A DNA stretch of 64,000 nucleotides, taken from contig CP119317.1 in assembly GCA_029203125.1 (NCBI GenBank), forward strand, positions 3,844,001-3,908,000. Reading direction: 5' to 3'. Origin of the DNA: Candidatus Cohnella colombiensis. Lineage in GTDB: Bacteria > Bacillota > Bacilli > Paenibacillales > Paenibacillaceae. The position numbers and the translations under genes are program-made. Of the stretch, positions 34,082-43,222 are shown in pieces; position 1 is the stretch's first letter; each line of letters starts with the position of its first letter. Below the pieces are notes generated by a model. The model was given only the letters and a program-made list of their open reading frames with translations. It was not told where the DNA came from and ran no database searches.

Positions 34082-35770
34082 ATGAAAATAAAGCAAATTG
34101 TAATTGAAAACAATCCTATAGTAGACAACCTAACATTAGATTTTTGTGATGAAGGTGGGAAAGTATTTGATACAATAGTCATTGCTGGTGAAAACGGAAC
34201 AGGGAAATCAACAATTTTAAACATGATTTATGAACTTTCTAATTTTTCCCCCCCTGCTGTACCATCAAAAGAAAAGAGAATATTTACAATTGAGATAGAA
34301 TCAAAAGATACTGAATTACTAAAAACTCAACTACCACACTTTTTTTCTGATGGAATTAACAATAATGAAGTAACACTAAGCTTTGACTTTTCACTACATG
34401 GAAATTGGGATTATATGAGAGTTTATTTTGTGGACAATCAAGGCGTATCGCATGAATTTGCGGGAAATTATATTGCAGGTCAGGAATATCGCAATATATT
34501 TAAATCGATCTTCTCTGATGTAGAGATTAATTTTAACCCACCAGTAATTCAATCGGTTACATCTAAGGATTTGGATCAAAAATTACAAACAAGTACTCGC
34601 TCCTCTGGAGATTTAGCAAGTGAAATAGCTCAACTTTTAGTAGATGTTGAAGCGTTAGATGATAGTGATCTATCAGCATGGGTTCGAAATAACAAAGGGC
34701 ATGCTGCCCCAGAAGATATGATTGATATCAGGATGAAAAGGTTTAAAGATGCTTTTCACTTTATGTTTCCATACAAGCGTTATAAAGGAACGAAAAACAT
34801 AGAAAACAGGAAAAAAATCCTATTCGAAGAACGAGGAAAGGAAATTTCAATTGAACAGTTGAGTTCTGGAGAGAAACAGATTGTCTTTAGAGGTGGATTT
34901 CTGCTTAGAGATATTAAGAGTAGTACAGGGGCACTAATCTTAATTGATGAACCTGAAATAAGTTTACACCCTACTTGGCAAATCAATATATTGAACTTTT
35001 TCAAAAGATTATTTACTGATGAGGCAGGTAAACAAACATCTCAATTAATAGTAGTGACGCATTCACCGTTCATAATACATAACGAGACTAGAATAAATAA
35101 GAAAGTTATTGTTTTAAGAAGATCAGACGAAGGAGTAGTAAACACTCCGGATAAACAAGAATACTTTGGTTGGACTTCAGAGAAAAGCGTTAGAAAAGCA
35201 TTTAATATAGACTTTGGTAACTCGTTGGAAAAGCCAGTTGTTTTTGTTGAGGGAGAAACTGACGAGAAATACCTACAGAAAGCGCTAGAAGTATTTGGGA
35301 TTTCAGATTTGAATCTTGAAATAATGTGGATTGGAAGGACAACAGAAAATGGAAAAACTGAATTTTCAGGTGATACTGCATTAAATCAAACAAAGTCGTT
35401 TTTTCTTGCGAATCCAAAGATACCACGACAAAAAACTATCTTATTATATGATTCGGATACAAATCAAAAGAATGAAGATTATGATAATTTATTTGTTAGG
35501 GCGATGCCGGTCAACCCTGAAAATGATTATTTTAGAAAAGGCATAGAAAATCTATTGTTCTTACCTGAAGATTTCCCGAGAGATTCATTTTATCGAGAAA
35601 AAAAGAGAATTGACGATTACTCTGCTATTAGTATTATTCGAGAATTAGAAAAGACAAAACTTTGTGATTGGATTTGCTCGCTTGAAGTAGATGAGGTTAG
35701 AAAGTATTTCGCACCACTAACTTTAGTTTTAAAAGTAATTGAAGATGTACTAAAAGTAGAACATATGTAA
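34082..35770 (+). CDS. OLD-family ATPase-TOPRIM nuclease
   Basis: 562 residues. The N-terminal ABC/SMC-type ATPase has Walker A GENGTGKST (residues 36-44), signature LSSGEKQIV near 262, Walker B LILIDEPEISLHP near 290 and H-loop VTHSPFI near 325. The C-terminal TOPRIM domain has VEGETDEKY near 391 and LLYDSDTNQ near 457, providing the acidic residues for metal binding. The order matches class 1 OLD nucleases and GajA of the Gabija system. No GajB-type helicase lies next to it, so it appears to act alone, like phage P2 Old. Predicted DNA nuclease active against phage. Only gene of its cassette; AT-rich. Confidence 0.85.
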   Translation: MKIKQIVIENNPIVDNLTLDFCDEGGKVFDTIVIAGENGTGKSTILNMIYELSNFSPPAVPSKEKRIFTIEIESKDTELLKTQLPHFFSDGINNNEVTLSFDFSLHGNWDYMRVYFVDNQGVSHEFAGNYIAGQEYRNIFKSIFSDVEINFNPPVIQSVTSKDLDQKLQTSTRSSGDLASEIAQLLVDVEALDDSDLSAWVRNNKGHAAPEDMIDIRMKRFKDAFHFMFPYKRYKGTKNIENRKKILFEERGKEISIEQLSSGEKQIVFRGGFLLRDIKSSTGALILIDEPEISLHPTWQINILNFFKRLFTDEAGKQTSQLIVVTHSPFIIHNETRINKKVIVLRRSDEGVVNTPDKQEYFGWTSEKSVRKAFNIDFGNSLEKPVVFVEGETDEKYLQKALEVFGISDLNLEIMWIGRTTENGKTEFSGDTALNQTKSFFLANPKIPRQKTILLYDSDTNQKNEDYDNLFVRAMPVNPENDYFRKGIENLLFLPEDFPRDSFYREKKRIDDYSAISIIRELEKTKLCDWICSLEVDEVRKYFAPLTLVLKVIEDVLKVEHM

Positions 35771-35814
35771 AGCCATTCCATCATAATTTTAGCGATCAGA
35801 GTGCTGAAATCTTT

Positions 35815-35863
35815 AGCTGGAGCGATTGGATTTCTTATAGTGAGAATTCGGTTGCAACTGGGG
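35815..35863 (+). repeat. core repeat 5
   Basis: Translates to SWSDWISYSENSVATGDEE and a stop. It lies 45 bp after the OLD gene. Confidence 0.9.
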
Positions 35864-35907
35864 ATGAAGAATAGCGGAAATATGGATAACAGTATTTAAA
35901 TATTTGA

Positions 35908-35951
35908 GTACATCGCCAGGTGAACATTTCGCCCAGGCGATGTATTTTTTT
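35908..35951 (+). terminator. junction hairpin, type A
   Basis: TACATCGCC pairs with GGCGATGTA, followed by T7. Confidence 0.85.
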
Positions 35952-36187
35952 CTACCTGAAATCAACACAGAGTCAACATGCGGTCTCATAAAACGTTAAT
36001 ATCATGATATCAAAGAATTTGATTTCACATTTCTAAAAGGTTCACAGTTATTGCTTTTCGAACATACACATCCATCGAGTCAACATATTGAACTTTGATT
36101 GGGGCAAATCAACAATGAGTCAACAATGTTGGCTTGCAGATAAATCGCGGTGAACCGTATCACAAGTAACGGCAAGTTTTTTGAAGT
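35952..36187 (+). repeat. left-arm region of cassette 5 with iterons and boundary motif
   Basis: Pairs AATCAACACAGAGTCAACA (35960-35978) and AATCAACAATGAGTCAACA (36107-36125), a single AGTCAACA at 36078, and a perfect boundary motif GAACCGTATCACAAGTAAC at 36152-36170. It is the best-preserved left arm in the array. Confidence 0.8.
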
Positions 36188-36242
36188 GGAGGCGGTGGAG
36201 GGACTCTCTTAAAAAAGGAAACCTCCGGCGCGGGTGTCAGAG

Positions 36243-36388
36243 GTTCGTTCGCTTATCGCCGTTTGTAGTCCCGAATGATGGTGTTCATCACACGCTTCCC
36301 CAGGTTGGTCAATTGTTTTATCTGTATATAGCTGTCGATAAAGATTTTCGCTTTGCATCGTTCCGTATTTGTAATAAAGCTGTGCCAT
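36243..36388 (-). pseudogene. possible 5' fragment of a thymidine kinase gene
   Basis: The minus strand opens with MAQLYYKYGTMQS behind GGGGA, closely matching the start of bacterial thymidine kinases (MAQLYFKYGTMNS, which then continues into the P-loop). A frame change follows directly, after which the other frame runs AKIFIDSYIQIKQL and GKRV to a stop. The P-loop glycine/lysine pair is not intact and nothing resembling the rest of Tdk follows. I regard it as a truncated, frameshifted remnant; chance similarity remains possible because only about 13 residues match. Confidence 0.35.
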
Positions 36389-36549
36389 GTCGATCCCCCA
36401 ACCGTTGGATGTAAAGAGAGGCAAATGTAGATCAGCGTCGACATCATTTTGACAAAAGTCATGCCATTTTCTTTATGATGTGATAAAATAACGTCATTCT
36501 TCCTGTCATAGGAAGAAAAATGAAAAAGATACCTGAAGGGATAGAAGTG

Positions 36550-37350
36550 ATGAAACGGATTAAATTTATTTGTGCACCAGCCGCCCTCATGCTCGCCCTC
36601 ATGCTCGTCCTTGCCGCCTGCGGCAAAAAGACTTCTGCGGAAGACACAGCAAAAGACGCCGTTCGAGCCTCGATCGACGCGCACAATGAAGCCAATCACC
36701 TTGAAATCCATATGGACGTCGTGCAAAACGTTGAGATGGAAGGCACCTCAATGAAACAAACCGCGACGTCCGACATTAGCGTTAATAAGGAACCACATGA
36801 AATTTACCTCGACGGCTCCATCGAAAGCCCGGCGCTTCATTTCAACATGGGATTTTACCGCGCAAATGATTCCTATTATATGAAAACCGACGAGCTTGGC
36901 GAAGACTGGGTCAACATCGACGATCCCGAAGTGATTTCCTACTTGGGAGACTCGCTCATTATGGATTACGACAAGCCGAACGTCTACTTGCAAATGCTGC
37001 TCGACGACGCCAACAAAATGACCGCCCAGACGAAGGACGGCGAAATCCGTATTTCCGTCGCCGAACCTACGGAGAAAACGAAAGAAGCGATCGCCTCTTA
37101 CTTCTTAGATAACCTGAAAGATTCGGAGCTCGAAGGGCTTGAACTGAAGTCCGTTGATATTCAAAACATGGTCATCATCATCGATGAAGAAACGTCGCTC
37201 ATTCAATCGATTACGATGGATCAGATCATCAAGCTGACGTATGGCGATAACAATAAGCTGAACGCCACACAAACGCTCGACATGCAATACAGCGGCTACG
37301 ACAACACCGAAGTCGAACTGCCGGACGATCTGAAAGCCGTACTCGGCTAA
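36550..37350 (+). CDS. DUF6612-like lipoprotein
   Basis: 266 residues from ATG 36550 (GAAGGGATA upstream; in-frame ATG at 36520 lacks a ribosome site). The signal peptide ends in the lipobox LAAC. The mature part (AHNEANHLEIHMDVVQNVEMEGTSM..., SYYMKTDELGEDWVNID, ITMDQIIKLTYGD) is the pattern of LolA/LppX-like secreted lipoproteins annotated DUF6612 in Paenibacillus and relatives; function unknown. Codon use is clearly richer in G+C than in the defence cassettes on both sides, so this cargo has a different history. It is the only intact gene in its cassette. Confidence 0.75.
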   Translation: MKRIKFICAPAALMLALMLVLAACGKKTSAEDTAKDAVRASIDAHNEANHLEIHMDVVQNVEMEGTSMKQTATSDISVNKEPHEIYLDGSIESPALHFNMGFYRANDSYYMKTDELGEDWVNIDDPEVISYLGDSLIMDYDKPNVYLQMLLDDANKMTAQTKDGEIRISVAEPTEKTKEAIASYFLDNLKDSELEGLELKSVDIQNMVIIIDEETSLIQSITMDQIIKLTYGDNNKLNATQTLDMQYSGYDNTEVELPDDLKAVLG

Positions 37351-37458
37351 ATAGATTGAAAAAGGGATCGAGCGAGGGCGCTCGCCTTAAATTGGAAGAC
37401 GTACAGATTAACATCGAGCTCCGGACCAGCCCGCAAATTGGCCTCGATTTTACCGGGA
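37351..37458 (+). other. tail of cassette 5 before the right boundary
   Basis: A small GCGAGGGCGCTCGC hairpin at about 37374-37387 has no T run. Open but short frames are present and nothing is recognised. Confidence 0.4.
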
Positions 37459-37474
37459 GAACCGTATCACAAGC
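37459..37474 (+). repeat. boundary motif, right-end copy before core 6
   Basis: GAACCGTATCACAAGC, 9 bp before core 6. Confidence 0.65.
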
Positions 37475-37483
37475 CTAATCTAT

Positions 37484-37530
37484 AGCTGGAGCGATTGGAT
37501 TAGTTATGGTGATAATCCAATAGCCACCGG
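37484..37530 (+). repeat. core repeat 6
   Basis: Translates to SWSDWISYGDNPIATGEL and a stop. Confidence 0.9.
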
Positions 37531-37573
37531 TGAGCTATAAGGATGGAAAGGCACATATTAGTATGTGAAGATC

Positions 37574-37617
37574 AATACAGAGCACGGCGAGAGGGATGCC
37601 GTTGCTCTGTATTTTTT
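37574..37617 (+). terminator. junction hairpin, type B
   Basis: AATACAGAGCACGGC pairs with GCCGTTGCTCTGTATT and is followed by T6. Confidence 0.88.
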
Positions 37618-37948
37618 ATGGCTAGAAGTCAACAAAGAGTCAACAATCGGCTTCTGGAAGCATTTGCGGAGTGTTCTCAATTAGAGTGTCTCCTACTTTT
37701 GCTTGATAATAATACCGCCGACTGGTAACTAAGAAATGTACTGAATCAACAATAGAGGATTGTTTGGAAGCAAATCAACGATAAGTCAACATTTAGAGTT
37801 GAATATTAATTGTGCTGAACCCCACCAGCCTTGAATATTGTTGACAAAATGTACATTTCCAAAATTCCAATACAAATGAAGGAAATAATACCCATTGCAC
37901 CGAAACTTGATTTAAATACAATTTCTAAAGGATGAGGAGATTTTCAAG
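37618..37948 (+). repeat. left-arm region of cassette 6 with TCAACA iterons
   Basis: Pairs AGTCAACAAAGAGTCAACA (37627-37645) and AATCAACGATAAGTCAACA (37773-37791), single AATCAACA at 37744. GCTGAACCCCACCAG near 37812 may be a decayed boundary motif. No gene. Confidence 0.75.
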
Positions 37949-40012
37949 ATGCGCTTAATATATTCCAAGTTAAGATTCCATACACTCGTTCTTTGCGCCT
38001 TACTGCTATGTGCGACGCCTTATGCTGGTGTATCAGCTGCTACTACGAGTAGTCAGAACGTGACGTTCACGGATGTTGCAGGAGAATATTATCACTTTTT
38101 GGCTTTAGACAATAAGGGAAACGTGTGGGGCTGGGGGAATAATATCTCAGGTCAACTGGGTGAGGACAACATAAGCTATCATACCGTACCTGTACGAATC
38201 AAAGGGTTCGAGAATGTAAAACTCATTGACGCAGGATATGATCATTCAACCGTCGTAAAACAAGACGGAACAGTATGGGTATGGAGCGCAAACCAAGGCG
38301 ACTCACAGCCTAGACAAGTGAAGGGGATATCGGAAGTAATCGACATAGCAGACAGCGCCTATTATACGTTGGTTCTTCGCAAAGATGGCACGGTGTGGGG
38401 CTGGGGAAGAAATGATGTCGGTCAGCTGGGGAACGGCCAAAATGGCGATGACGAAGCATTGCCAGTTCAAGTTCAATTACTCTCTGATGTCACAGCAATC
38501 TCAGCTTCCTTCAATGAAAGTCTCGCCGTCACATCGGATGGGAACGTGTGGAGATGGGGTGCGGTGTTTAAATGCAGCGGCAATACATGCAAGAAGGAAA
38601 TCGTAAACTCACCCGTTCTGTTTGAAGGTTTAAGTAACGTAAAATCCTTATCCGATGGTATAGCACTTCTGCAAGATGGTTCTGTTGTAAAATGGGGCAT
38701 TAATTATCAAGGAAGTATTGGAACCGGAACAATGGAATATAGCTACTTTCCAGATCCAATCCCGATGTCTTCCCTAACAGACATTGTTCAGGTTTCGAAA
38801 ACTCGCGCAGTAACGAAAGATGGAAAGGTTTGGTCTTGGGGTCCGAATAGCTATGGTCAGGTAGGCGATGGAACGACGGAACCTCGGCCTAGACCTATTA
38901 AGCTAAGTAAGATTGACAATGTAGCAGATATTACGAGCGGAGAAGAAGTTACGGTTGCCCTTACTCGAGATGGAAAGCTATATGAGTGGGGAAATAACAA
39001 TAATGGGCAAATTTCCAATGAATCCGCAAAAGTAATGGCTCCCACTCCGGTTCCTATGACGCGTCAGATTGTAACCTATGTATTGCCTATCCCTTGGCAC
39101 CCCAATGATTGGACTTATGCATGGACTTACTTGGATGACAAGGGCTCGGTCGTGAAAGACAATCAAATTTATTATCGGGTTAAACCGTTCTCGGAAGGAC
39201 TCGCAGCCGTTCATCGTGCTTCCAATAACTTATGGACTTTTATTACCGTTAACGGGGAACCTGCATTTTCGGTCAATTACAGGGTTGTCAAGGATTTTCA
39301 TCAAGGTAGAGCTGCAGTTAAAGATCAGGACGGCTGGCAATTCATCAATACAAAGGGTGAATTTATAAGTCAAGATCGCTATCTAAACGTGGGCAATTTC
39401 GCCAATGGACTTGCTCCAGTACTAGACGGTAAGAAGTGGGGCTATATTAATTTATCTGGGAAAATGGCGATCGCTCCACAGTTTTCATCGGCACAGTCAT
39501 TTGCCAATGGTCTGGCGGCCGTAAAAACGAATGGAAAATGGGGATTTATCGATATGAAAGGAAAGGTCGTTATTAAAACGGTGTATACAGCCGTAGGGTC
39601 CTTTACGGGACAAGCGGCTGCTGTTAATCAGAATGGTAAGTGGGGCTACATAAATAAAACCGGGGCTTGGATGATAAAACCTGAGTACGAGGACGCGAAA
39701 GCATTTTCAAATACCCCTTTAGCCCCTATAAAAATAAAAGGAAAGTGGGGCTATATCAATCTTGAAGGCAAGTTGTTAATATCTCCACAATATGAAGATG
39801 CTACTCCTTTTCAAGAGGGCTTAGCCAGCGTGAAGAAAAATGGGCTTTGGGCGATAATTAACAGTAACGGTAAAATGCTGACCTCATTTGAATTTGTTGA
39901 GGTTCAACCGTACAACAACAAGTTTGCTTGGGTTGTTACCAAAACGGACAATGGCTATATTGATTCCACAGGCAAGTGGTATTACAAGGACAAGATCGTT
40001 AAACTCCCTTGA
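37949..40012 (+). CDS. secreted RCC1-repeat/WG-repeat protein
   Basis: 687 residues with AGGATGAGGAG upstream. Signal peptide HTLVLCALLLCATPYAGVSA. Residues about 40-360 consist of seven RCC1-type beta-propeller repeats (GNVWGWGNNISGQLG, GTVWGWGRNDVGQLG, GKVWSWGPNSYGQVGDG). Residues about 380-687 consist of WG repeats (KWGYINLSGKMAIAPQFSSA, KWGFIDMKGKVVIKTVYTA and others), each about 45 residues. Both are repeat scaffolds for protein or ligand binding, here outside the cell. Such combinations are common in Paenibacillus surface proteins; no enzymatic site is visible. Only gene of its cassette. Confidence 0.85.
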   Translation: MRLIYSKLRFHTLVLCALLLCATPYAGVSAATTSSQNVTFTDVAGEYYHFLALDNKGNVWGWGNNISGQLGEDNISYHTVPVRIKGFENVKLIDAGYDHSTVVKQDGTVWVWSANQGDSQPRQVKGISEVIDIADSAYYTLVLRKDGTVWGWGRNDVGQLGNGQNGDDEALPVQVQLLSDVTAISASFNESLAVTSDGNVWRWGAVFKCSGNTCKKEIVNSPVLFEGLSNVKSLSDGIALLQDGSVVKWGINYQGSIGTGTMEYSYFPDPIPMSSLTDIVQVSKTRAVTKDGKVWSWGPNSYGQVGDGTTEPRPRPIKLSKIDNVADITSGEEVTVALTRDGKLYEWGNNNNGQISNESAKVMAPTPVPMTRQIVTYVLPIPWHPNDWTYAWTYLDDKGSVVKDNQIYYRVKPFSEGLAAVHRASNNLWTFITVNGEPAFSVNYRVVKDFHQGRAAVKDQDGWQFINTKGEFISQDRYLNVGNFANGLAPVLDGKKWGYINLSGKMAIAPQFSSAQSFANGLAAVKTNGKWGFIDMKGKVVIKTVYTAVGSFTGQAAAVNQNGKWGYINKTGAWMIKPEYEDAKAFSNTPLAPIKIKGKWGYINLEGKLLISPQYEDATPFQEGLASVKKNGLWAIINSNGKMLTSFEFVEVQPYNNKFAWVVTKTDNGYIDSTGKWYYKDKIVKLP

Positions 40013-40064
40013 GTAATGCAGGAATGAAGATATTAATAATTGAAGAATGCCAGAAAAGGACGAC

Positions 40065-40111
40065 ATCTGGAGTGATTGGATTAGCTAAGAGGGGAATCCG
40101 GTGGCGACCGG
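40065..40111 (+). repeat. core repeat 7 (with in-frame stop)
   Basis: ATCTGGAGTGATTGGATTAG... reads WSDWIS followed by a stop (TAA) and then EGNPVATGEK. This copy has lost coding ability, as expected for a copy no longer at the rhodanese end. Confidence 0.87.
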
Positions 40112-40156
40112 TGAGAAATAGGAACGGAAAAGACATATAGCAGTACTAGAACTTCG

Positions 40157-40197
40157 AATACATCGCTAGGTGGTCTATACGACTAGCGATGTTTTTT
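40157..40197 (+). terminator. junction hairpin, type A variant with compensating changes
   Basis: ACATCGCTAG pairs with CTAGCGATGT, T6 after. Compared with CGCCA/TGGCG both arms changed together, so the pairing is conserved rather than the sequence. Confidence 0.88.
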
Positions 40198-40555
40198 GTA
40201 TCTCGAAGTCAACAACGAATCAACATTCAACTTCTAAAAATGCTTACAGATCAGGCCCAACTAACGAACGGTCTGTCCCCTGTAGAGATAGACAAAGGTG
40301 GAACACTACCCTATGGTGGTGTACAACCCCCGTTCTCCTTATGCGAATCAACATATAATGCTGCCTCCACGTGTAATCAACTCGGAGTCAACAAGTTTTT
40401 GGTACTCTACGACAATATACATGTTCTGCTATCAATCCCTATAATAAAATGGCTATATATCCCATTGCAGGAAAGGGAAATAAAGTGTCGAATTAAATCG
40501 ATGACTAATATATCCATTTATGTTTTGAAATATTCCAGAAATGAAGGGATCAATA
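40198..40555 (+). repeat. left-arm region of cassette 7 with TCAACA iterons
   Basis: Pairs AGTCAACAACGAATCAACA (40207-40225) and AATCAACTCGGAGTCAACA (40375-40393), single AATCAACA at 40346. An open frame crosses this region but has no ribosome site and translates the repeats, so I do not count it. Confidence 0.75.
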
Positions 40556-42598
40556 ATGGCTAAGAATGATGTTATATTATTGGATGGAATTTTGGAAGAA
40601 CGTGTTAATGAAAAAATTCCATCTACTCTTAAAGATGAGGCATTTGAATTTCTAGCAACTGAACAAATATTAAAGGATTTTGATTTATCTGCTGATGAAA
40701 TATTAAATGGGTCAGTTGATGGTAGAAACGACGGTGGAATAGATGGTTTTTATATTATAGTTAATGGACACCTGCTTACAGAAACTGATTCTTTTTTTTG
40801 GCCCAAAGCCAACGCAGAGTTGGAAGTACATATAATAACTTGCAAGCACCATGACACATTTAAACAACAAACATTGGATAGTCTAATTGCTAGCCTTACA
40901 GAACTTTTTGATTTCGGAATTACTGAAAAGGATTTAAAAGGGGACTATAACAATGATCTTTTGGAGATGAGGAAAGATTTTATTTTTGCATACAAAAAGC
41001 TTTCCTCAACATTAGCGCGATTTAATATAAAACTGAGTTACGGTTCTCGAGGAGATACTAATAATATAGGAGAAAATATAAGTGCAAGGGCCAGACAAAT
41101 TGAAAGTATCTGCAAAAATTGTTTTAGTTCATGTTCAGTGTCTTTTCAATTTTGGGGTTGTACAGAGTTACTAAACGCATATAGAAAAATAAAAAAATAT
41201 GGTTTAGATTTATCGTTTCAAGAATCCCTGTCTCAAGGGGAACAATATGTTGTTCTTACAAAAATTGATGACTACTATAAGTTTTTAACTGACGAAGAGC
41301 AAAAATTAAGAATGTATCTGTTTGATTCGAACGTACGAGATTATATGGGATTAAATCCGGTTAATGGAGATATATTAAATACATTAAAATCAACTGAGAG
41401 CCCAAACTTTTGGTGGCTCAATAACGGTATTACTATTTTAGCAACATCAGCAAACATTGTAGGAAAGACTATACATATTGAAAATGTACAAATTGTAAAT
41501 GGGTTGCAAACTTCTGAATCGATTTATAGGTATTTTACTGGTGTAGGTTCCGACTATACTGATCGTTGTGTATTAGTTAAAATTATTGTCACTAATAGTG
41601 TCGAAGTTCGGGATGAGATAATAAGGGCGACAAATAATCAAACAGAGGTTGCATTAGCATCTTTACATGCCACAGATAAAATTCAACGTGATATTGAAGA
41701 TATACTCTATAGTGATGGACTATATTACGAGAGAAGAATCAATTATTATCTGAATCAAGGTGTTCCGAAATCATCTATTTTTAATCCCTTATATTTAGCA
41801 TCAGCTTTTGTGAATTTAATCTTAAAACAACCACACAAGGCAGTTTCCTTAAAAAATAAATTTATGAGAAATGATAAAAATTATGCATTAGTTTTTTCAG
41901 AAAAAACAAATCTAAAAGTATGGCCAGTATTAGCTCGCATAATGAGAGCCACAGATTTTGAACTAGAGAATCTTCGCCCTAAAAAATCAACTAGTAATGA
42001 TAATTTTTTAAAAAGCACAAGGCAATTAACAGCATTTATTACTGTTGCTCGATTAATTGGTACATTTAATTTTAGTATTAATGATCTTATCATGTTTGAC
42101 TTAGCAAAATATGAGGCAGTTGAAATAAAAAAAACTTGGGAATTAATTTCTGAGTCTCTAGAAGCACATTGGCAAAAAAAATTATGGCGTCAGAAAGATT
42201 TTACATCGAATTTGTGCCTATTAGCCGCTAAGAAAAATGGAATAAAAGACTATGAAGCATTTTACAAAAGAAAAGATCCAATGAATGAATTTGAACCAAA
42301 ACCAAGGTTAGCTAGGAAAAAGGTATTGGATGAGGAATTCATCACATTGATTAATTCATTATTACCACCACAGCCATGGAAACCTGGTATCCATTATAGA
42401 ATTGCAAGAGATATTAATCGCCATCCCGCACTTGTATCTCGAGCGATTCAGGTATTAATTAAACAAGGTGTTAGGCACAAACAAGTAGATGGAATAGTTT
42501 ATGATCAAGATGGAAGAGTTCTTTCATTTGATTCTGAGAGAGTTGATCCAATTGTTCTGGAGCGCTCTATGTCCCTTAAGTTGGAGCGATTGGATTAG
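40556..42598 (+). CDS. AIPR-family (abortive infection phage resistance) protein
   Basis: 680 residues from ATG 40556 (AAGGGA 6 nt upstream). The N-terminal part has a restriction-nuclease-like pattern, DEAFEFLATEQIL ... DGRNDGGIDGFYII ... ELEVHIITCKHHD, in which the GGIDG aspartate and the later Lys fit a PD-(D/E)xK core, although Cys replaces the usual Gln/Glu before Lys. The central AIPR domain is marked by FWWLNNGITILA, VNGLQTSESIY and ATNNQTEVALASL, the family signatures (PF10592). The C-terminus carries a small winged-helix-like part (RIARDINRHPALVSRAIQVL). The final residues LERLD are encoded by the following core repeat in a shifted frame, so the insertion junction has supplied the stop codon. 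AT-rich. Confidence 0.88.
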   Translation: MAKNDVILLDGILEERVNEKIPSTLKDEAFEFLATEQILKDFDLSADEILNGSVDGRNDGGIDGFYIIVNGHLLTETDSFFWPKANAELEVHIITCKHHDTFKQQTLDSLIASLTELFDFGITEKDLKGDYNNDLLEMRKDFIFAYKKLSSTLARFNIKLSYGSRGDTNNIGENISARARQIESICKNCFSSCSVSFQFWGCTELLNAYRKIKKYGLDLSFQESLSQGEQYVVLTKIDDYYKFLTDEEQKLRMYLFDSNVRDYMGLNPVNGDILNTLKSTESPNFWWLNNGITILATSANIVGKTIHIENVQIVNGLQTSESIYRYFTGVGSDYTDRCVLVKIIVTNSVEVRDEIIRATNNQTEVALASLHATDKIQRDIEDILYSDGLYYERRINYYLNQGVPKSSIFNPLYLASAFVNLILKQPHKAVSLKNKFMRNDKNYALVFSEKTNLKVWPVLARIMRATDFELENLRPKKSTSNDNFLKSTRQLTAFITVARLIGTFNFSINDLIMFDLAKYEAVEIKKTWELISESLEAHWQKKLWRQKDFTSNLCLLAAKKNGIKDYEAFYKRKDPMNEFEPKPRLARKKVLDEEFITLINSLLPPQPWKPGIHYRIARDINRHPALVSRAIQVLIKQGVRHKQVDGIVYDQDGRVLSFDSERVDPIVLERSMSLKLERLD

Positions 42599-42625
42599 CT
42601 ATGAGGGGAACCCGATTGCGACCGG
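42579..42625 (+). repeat. core repeat 8, overlapping the AIPR stop
   Basis: Translates to SWSDWISYEGNPIATGDEE followed by NRKDG in the rhodanese frame. The AIPR gene reads it in another frame and stops at its TAG. Confidence 0.9.
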
Positions 42626-42672
42626 AGACGAGGAAAACCGAAAAGACGGATAACTAGTACACTTATTCGCTA

Positions 42673-42715
42673 TATACATCGCCATGCGGCCTGTACGGCC
42701 CGGCGATGTATTTTT
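42673..42715 (+). terminator. junction hairpin, type A
   Basis: TATACATCGCC pairs with GGCGATGTAT, T5 after; it would also end AIPR transcripts. Confidence 0.88.
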
Positions 42716-43222
42716 ATGCTTCCAAGTCAGTAGTGGGCTTCAGAAAATGTTTACATCGTGACATCAGAGAATGTAAGCTCATCCTTTTGTATATAGCATG
42801 TTCAATGTTTATCGAACAATAATATGCAATGAATCGACAAATGAAGATTATCAGGGGCAAATCAACGAAAAGTCAACATTAATAGTTGAAGATTAATCAC
42901 GCGGAACCTTATAACAAATAGTTGTGAATCGGAGACAAAAGTTCATGATAGTAAAAGAGAATTGGCGAAATCGCGGGAGGAAGTGTGACAGGAGTGTTCA
43001 AATTCCCTCGTCTCCATAAATTAATAATCACTGTTTCTTACCTCTGTTAGAGTGTAGACGATATAAAAGCGAGGGACGTATTAAGTCTCTTGTGAAAGTG
43101 AGATCGTACCATAATGGGGTTTGTTTTTACCAAAATATCCAATATCATATAGATACATCTATAGTTTTGTAATGATCCAGTTATCAAAACGTTGTTTAAT
43201 AATTTTAACGAAGGTGATTAAT
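42716..43222 (+). repeat. left-arm region of cassette 8 with iterons
   Basis: The first pair has decayed (AAGTCAGTAG at 42726); the second is intact, AATCAACGAAAAGTCAACA at 42860-42878. GAACCTTATAACAAATA at 42904-42920 is a boundary-motif relative. From 42716 to 42920 the region is nearly collinear with 23761-23976. The remainder to 43222 shows only AT-rich leader sequence. Confidence 0.75.

Noticed and set aside
40189..40563. Open frame of 124 codons before the AIPR gene
   Set aside because: It consists of the junction hairpin and iterons read as protein and lacks a ribosome site.
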